Shown: one piece after another, positions 6,239 to 7,222 of the stretch
How positions within the stretch are numbered: position 1 is the stretch's first letter
Layout: every line of letters begins with the position of its first letter
Source of the DNA: Spirochaetia bacterium
Lineage (GTDB): Bacteria; Spirochaetota; Spirochaetia; JABMQR01
Direction of reading: 5' to 3'
Assembly (NCBI GenBank): GCA_016784705.1
Contig: JADHUD010000121.1
Coordinates: forward strand, 1 to 7,222
Length of the DNA: 7,222 bases
Translations under genes and position numbers: made by a program
The notes under the pieces: model-generated
Seen by the model: the letters and a program-made list of their open reading frames with translations, nothing else
Told to the model about the DNA's origin: nothing
The model's database searches: none

Positions 6239-6976
6239 TCAGGCTGTACAAAGAAAGAACATTCTCCCATTTAGACTCATTTTGATCTCTTCTTTACTGA
6301 CAGCCGGTTCACACTCTTCATTATATACAGTAACGGTGGTAAACAACTTTTTTAGATCCTTCAGTATTAAAAACGGATCAACAGTATGTTCATGTATGCT
6401 TATTTCATGACGTTTGTACAGGTTATCGCCCAATGCTTCAAAAATCTGTACATTGAAATTAAAATCGTCAGCCAATACTTCCTCAACTTCCATTAATACC
6501 TGACTATCATTTTCCAGAGGGGTAAGAAATGGTGGTAAAATGGAAAGTCTCTGCAGTCGTGCAGGGGTATTGATATCAAAGAAAAACACTCCATCCGGAT
6601 TAAGATGCCTTTTAACATGTTTAAAAGTTTCCAGCCAGCCTGAATAATCCAGTATATGGTTAATAGTGTCAAAAACTGTAAGAATAGCATCAAATGAAGA
6701 ATCCAAGGTAAAAGAGGTCATATCCATATGGTATAAAAACGCCCCCGGCACCCTCTTTTCTGCATATGCAAGCATTTCCTGCGAAATATCCAGGCCATGA
6801 AGTTCGTTAAACTCATCTCCAAGCAGCTCCAGGATTCTACCCGTCCCACAGCCAAGTTCCAGAAGTGCGTTCTTCTTGATGCAGTATTTATTGAAAAGCG
6901 AAATGATAAAACTGCTGCACCAGGAATAATCCTTCATTGCCGAGTCATAGAATCTGGAAAACTCTGCATACCCCAT
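6239..6976 (-). CDS. Class I SAM-dependent methyltransferase, YqeM-like
   Basis: A cytosolic methyltransferase whose substrate cannot be told. In the 245-residue form, the N-terminus MGYAEFSRFYDSAMKD resembles the YxxFAxxYDxLM opening of YqeM-type enzymes. Motif I is LLELGCGTG (38-46), which binds SAM; GLDIS (61-65) carries the acidic residue for the ribose; D85 in MDMTSF is near the adenine site; FDAILTVFDTINHI (95-108) is motif IV-like; NPDGVFFFDI (126-135) is the family's usual late strand. The C-terminal half holds beta strands typical of the family. I chose the ATG at 6976 because GGAGGG lies just four bases upstream; the ATG at 6988, adding MEGT, overlaps that site and has no ribosome site of its own. 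It is followed after 17 bases by the rmuC-like gene, so it probably heads a three-gene operon. Confidence 0.9.
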   Translation of the reverse strand: MGYAEFSRFYDSAMKDYSWCSSFIISLFNKYCIKKNALLELGCGTGRILELLGDEFNELHGLDISQEMLAYAEKRVPGAFLYHMDMTSFTLDSSFDAILTVFDTINHILDYSGWLETFKHVKRHLNPDGVFFFDINTPARLQRLSILPPFLTPLENDSQVLMEVEEVLADDFNFNVQIFEALGDNLYKRHEISIHEHTVDPFLILKDLKKLFTTVTVYNEECEPAVSKEEIKMSLNGRMFFLCTA

Positions 6977-6980
6977 AGTT

Positions 6981-6986
6981 CCCTCC
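6981..6986 (-). promoter_or_regulatory. Ribosome binding site that fixes the methyltransferase start
   Basis: GGAGGG on the minus strand, four bases before the ATG at 6976. It overlaps the upstream ATG at 6988, which has no such site, so translation should begin at 6976. Confidence 0.8.
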
Positions 6987-7033
6987 ATGCAGATAAAGCG
7001 GGGACCGGTACCCTGTACAGCATAAACTTACAG

Positions 7034-7045
7034 GATACTAGTATC
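7034..7045. promoter_or_regulatory. 12-base palindrome in the methyltransferase promoter region
   Basis: GATACTAGTATC is a perfect palindrome about 60-70 bases before the methyltransferase start. Reading the minus strand, a weak promoter (TTCCCA, 17 bases, TAAGAT) has its -10 overlapping the palindrome, so it could be an operator for this operon. The promoter match is poor and the palindrome may be chance. Confidence 0.3.
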
Positions 7046-7074
7046 TTACCGCATAAGCTCTTTAATGGGAATGT

Positions 7075-7222
7075 TTATTTGAAAGGAGTTTTTTGCGGTG
7101 TACTCATTTCCGGGTTTTTAGCGCATGAAATGTGGGGATCAAGAAAAGTTTTTTTGCCGATCCGGTCTTCTCTGAGAACAAAAACACCAGAATTCTCTAC
7201 AATTACCCCTGTTTTTTGCTGA
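7075..7222 (-). CDS. Possible C-terminal tail of an unknown protein, cut by window edge
   Basis: A minus-strand frame enters from the right edge and stays open for 48 codons to a TAA at 7075-7077. The peptide contains TGVIVENSGVFVLRED, which reads like two beta strands, then KKTFLDPHISC and a hydrophilic end PQKTPFK. I do not recognise a family. The composition looks protein-like and the strand agrees with the downstream operon, leaving about 98 bases to the methyltransferase start. Chance of an open frame this short is not negligible, and a plus-strand frame is also open here but runs antisense through the methyltransferase. Confidence 0.4.
   Translation of the reverse strand, partial: QQKTGVIVENSGVFVLREDRIGKKTFLDPHISCAKNPEMSTPQKTPFK

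Noticed and set aside
7085..7128. Plus-strand start after AAAGGAG near 7083-7089
   Set aside because: The TTG and GTG starts following it reach stop codons within about a dozen codons, so no gene is supported.
6797..7222. Plus-strand open frame of 141 codons ending exactly at the window edge
   Set aside because: It runs antisense through the 5' part of a clear methyltransferase gene, has no ribosome site at its start, and its peptide resembles no family; its end is antisense to the more protein-like minus-strand tail.

Overview
This is a bacterial window with dense genes, moderate to low GC (visibly AT-rich between genes) and clear Shine-Dalgarno sites. Nothing in it fixes the phylum. Leuconostoc-like sequence in the G6PD N-terminus, a GufA-type ZIP transporter and a divergent RmuC-like protein would suit a spirochaete or a Firmicutes-like anaerobe. 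My guess is a free-living spirochaete, with low confidence. I see no transposase, integrase, CRISPR array, tRNA or rRNA.

Layout. (1) Positions 1-1245, minus strand: a TetR-type repressor followed, one base after its stop, by an OmpR/PhoB-type response regulator that runs off the left edge. (2) Positions 1246-1792 hold no protein gene. They contain a sigma70-like promoter, about 130 bases that fold into a long imperfect hairpin, and a very strong intrinsic terminator, all on the plus strand: a candidate free-standing small RNA. More dyad symmetry lies between it and the next gene. (3) Positions 1793-4070, plus strand: 6-phosphogluconolactonase (pgl) and glucose-6-phosphate 1-dehydrogenase (zwf), the two opening steps of the oxidative pentose phosphate pathway. 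They are separated by 259 very AT-rich bases packed with long inverted repeats that can fold into one hairpin plus a three-way junction just before zwf. (4) Positions 4118-6976, minus strand: a YqeM-like SAM methyltransferase, a membrane-anchored coiled-coil RmuC-like PD-(D/E)XK protein and a ZIP metal transporter, spaced as a probable operon and convergent with zwf. (5) At the right edge, an open minus-strand frame looks like the C-terminal tail of another gene.

How the genes work together. pgl and zwf form one metabolic unit that makes NADPH and 6-phosphogluconate; gnd is not in the window. TetR and the response regulator form a regulatory unit whose targets and sensor kinase are not visible. 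The methyltransferase, RmuC-like and ZIP genes have no obvious shared pathway. The least explained parts are the two non-coding stretches around pgl: the small RNA candidate at 1443-1573 and the structured pgl-zwf spacer at 2528-2699.
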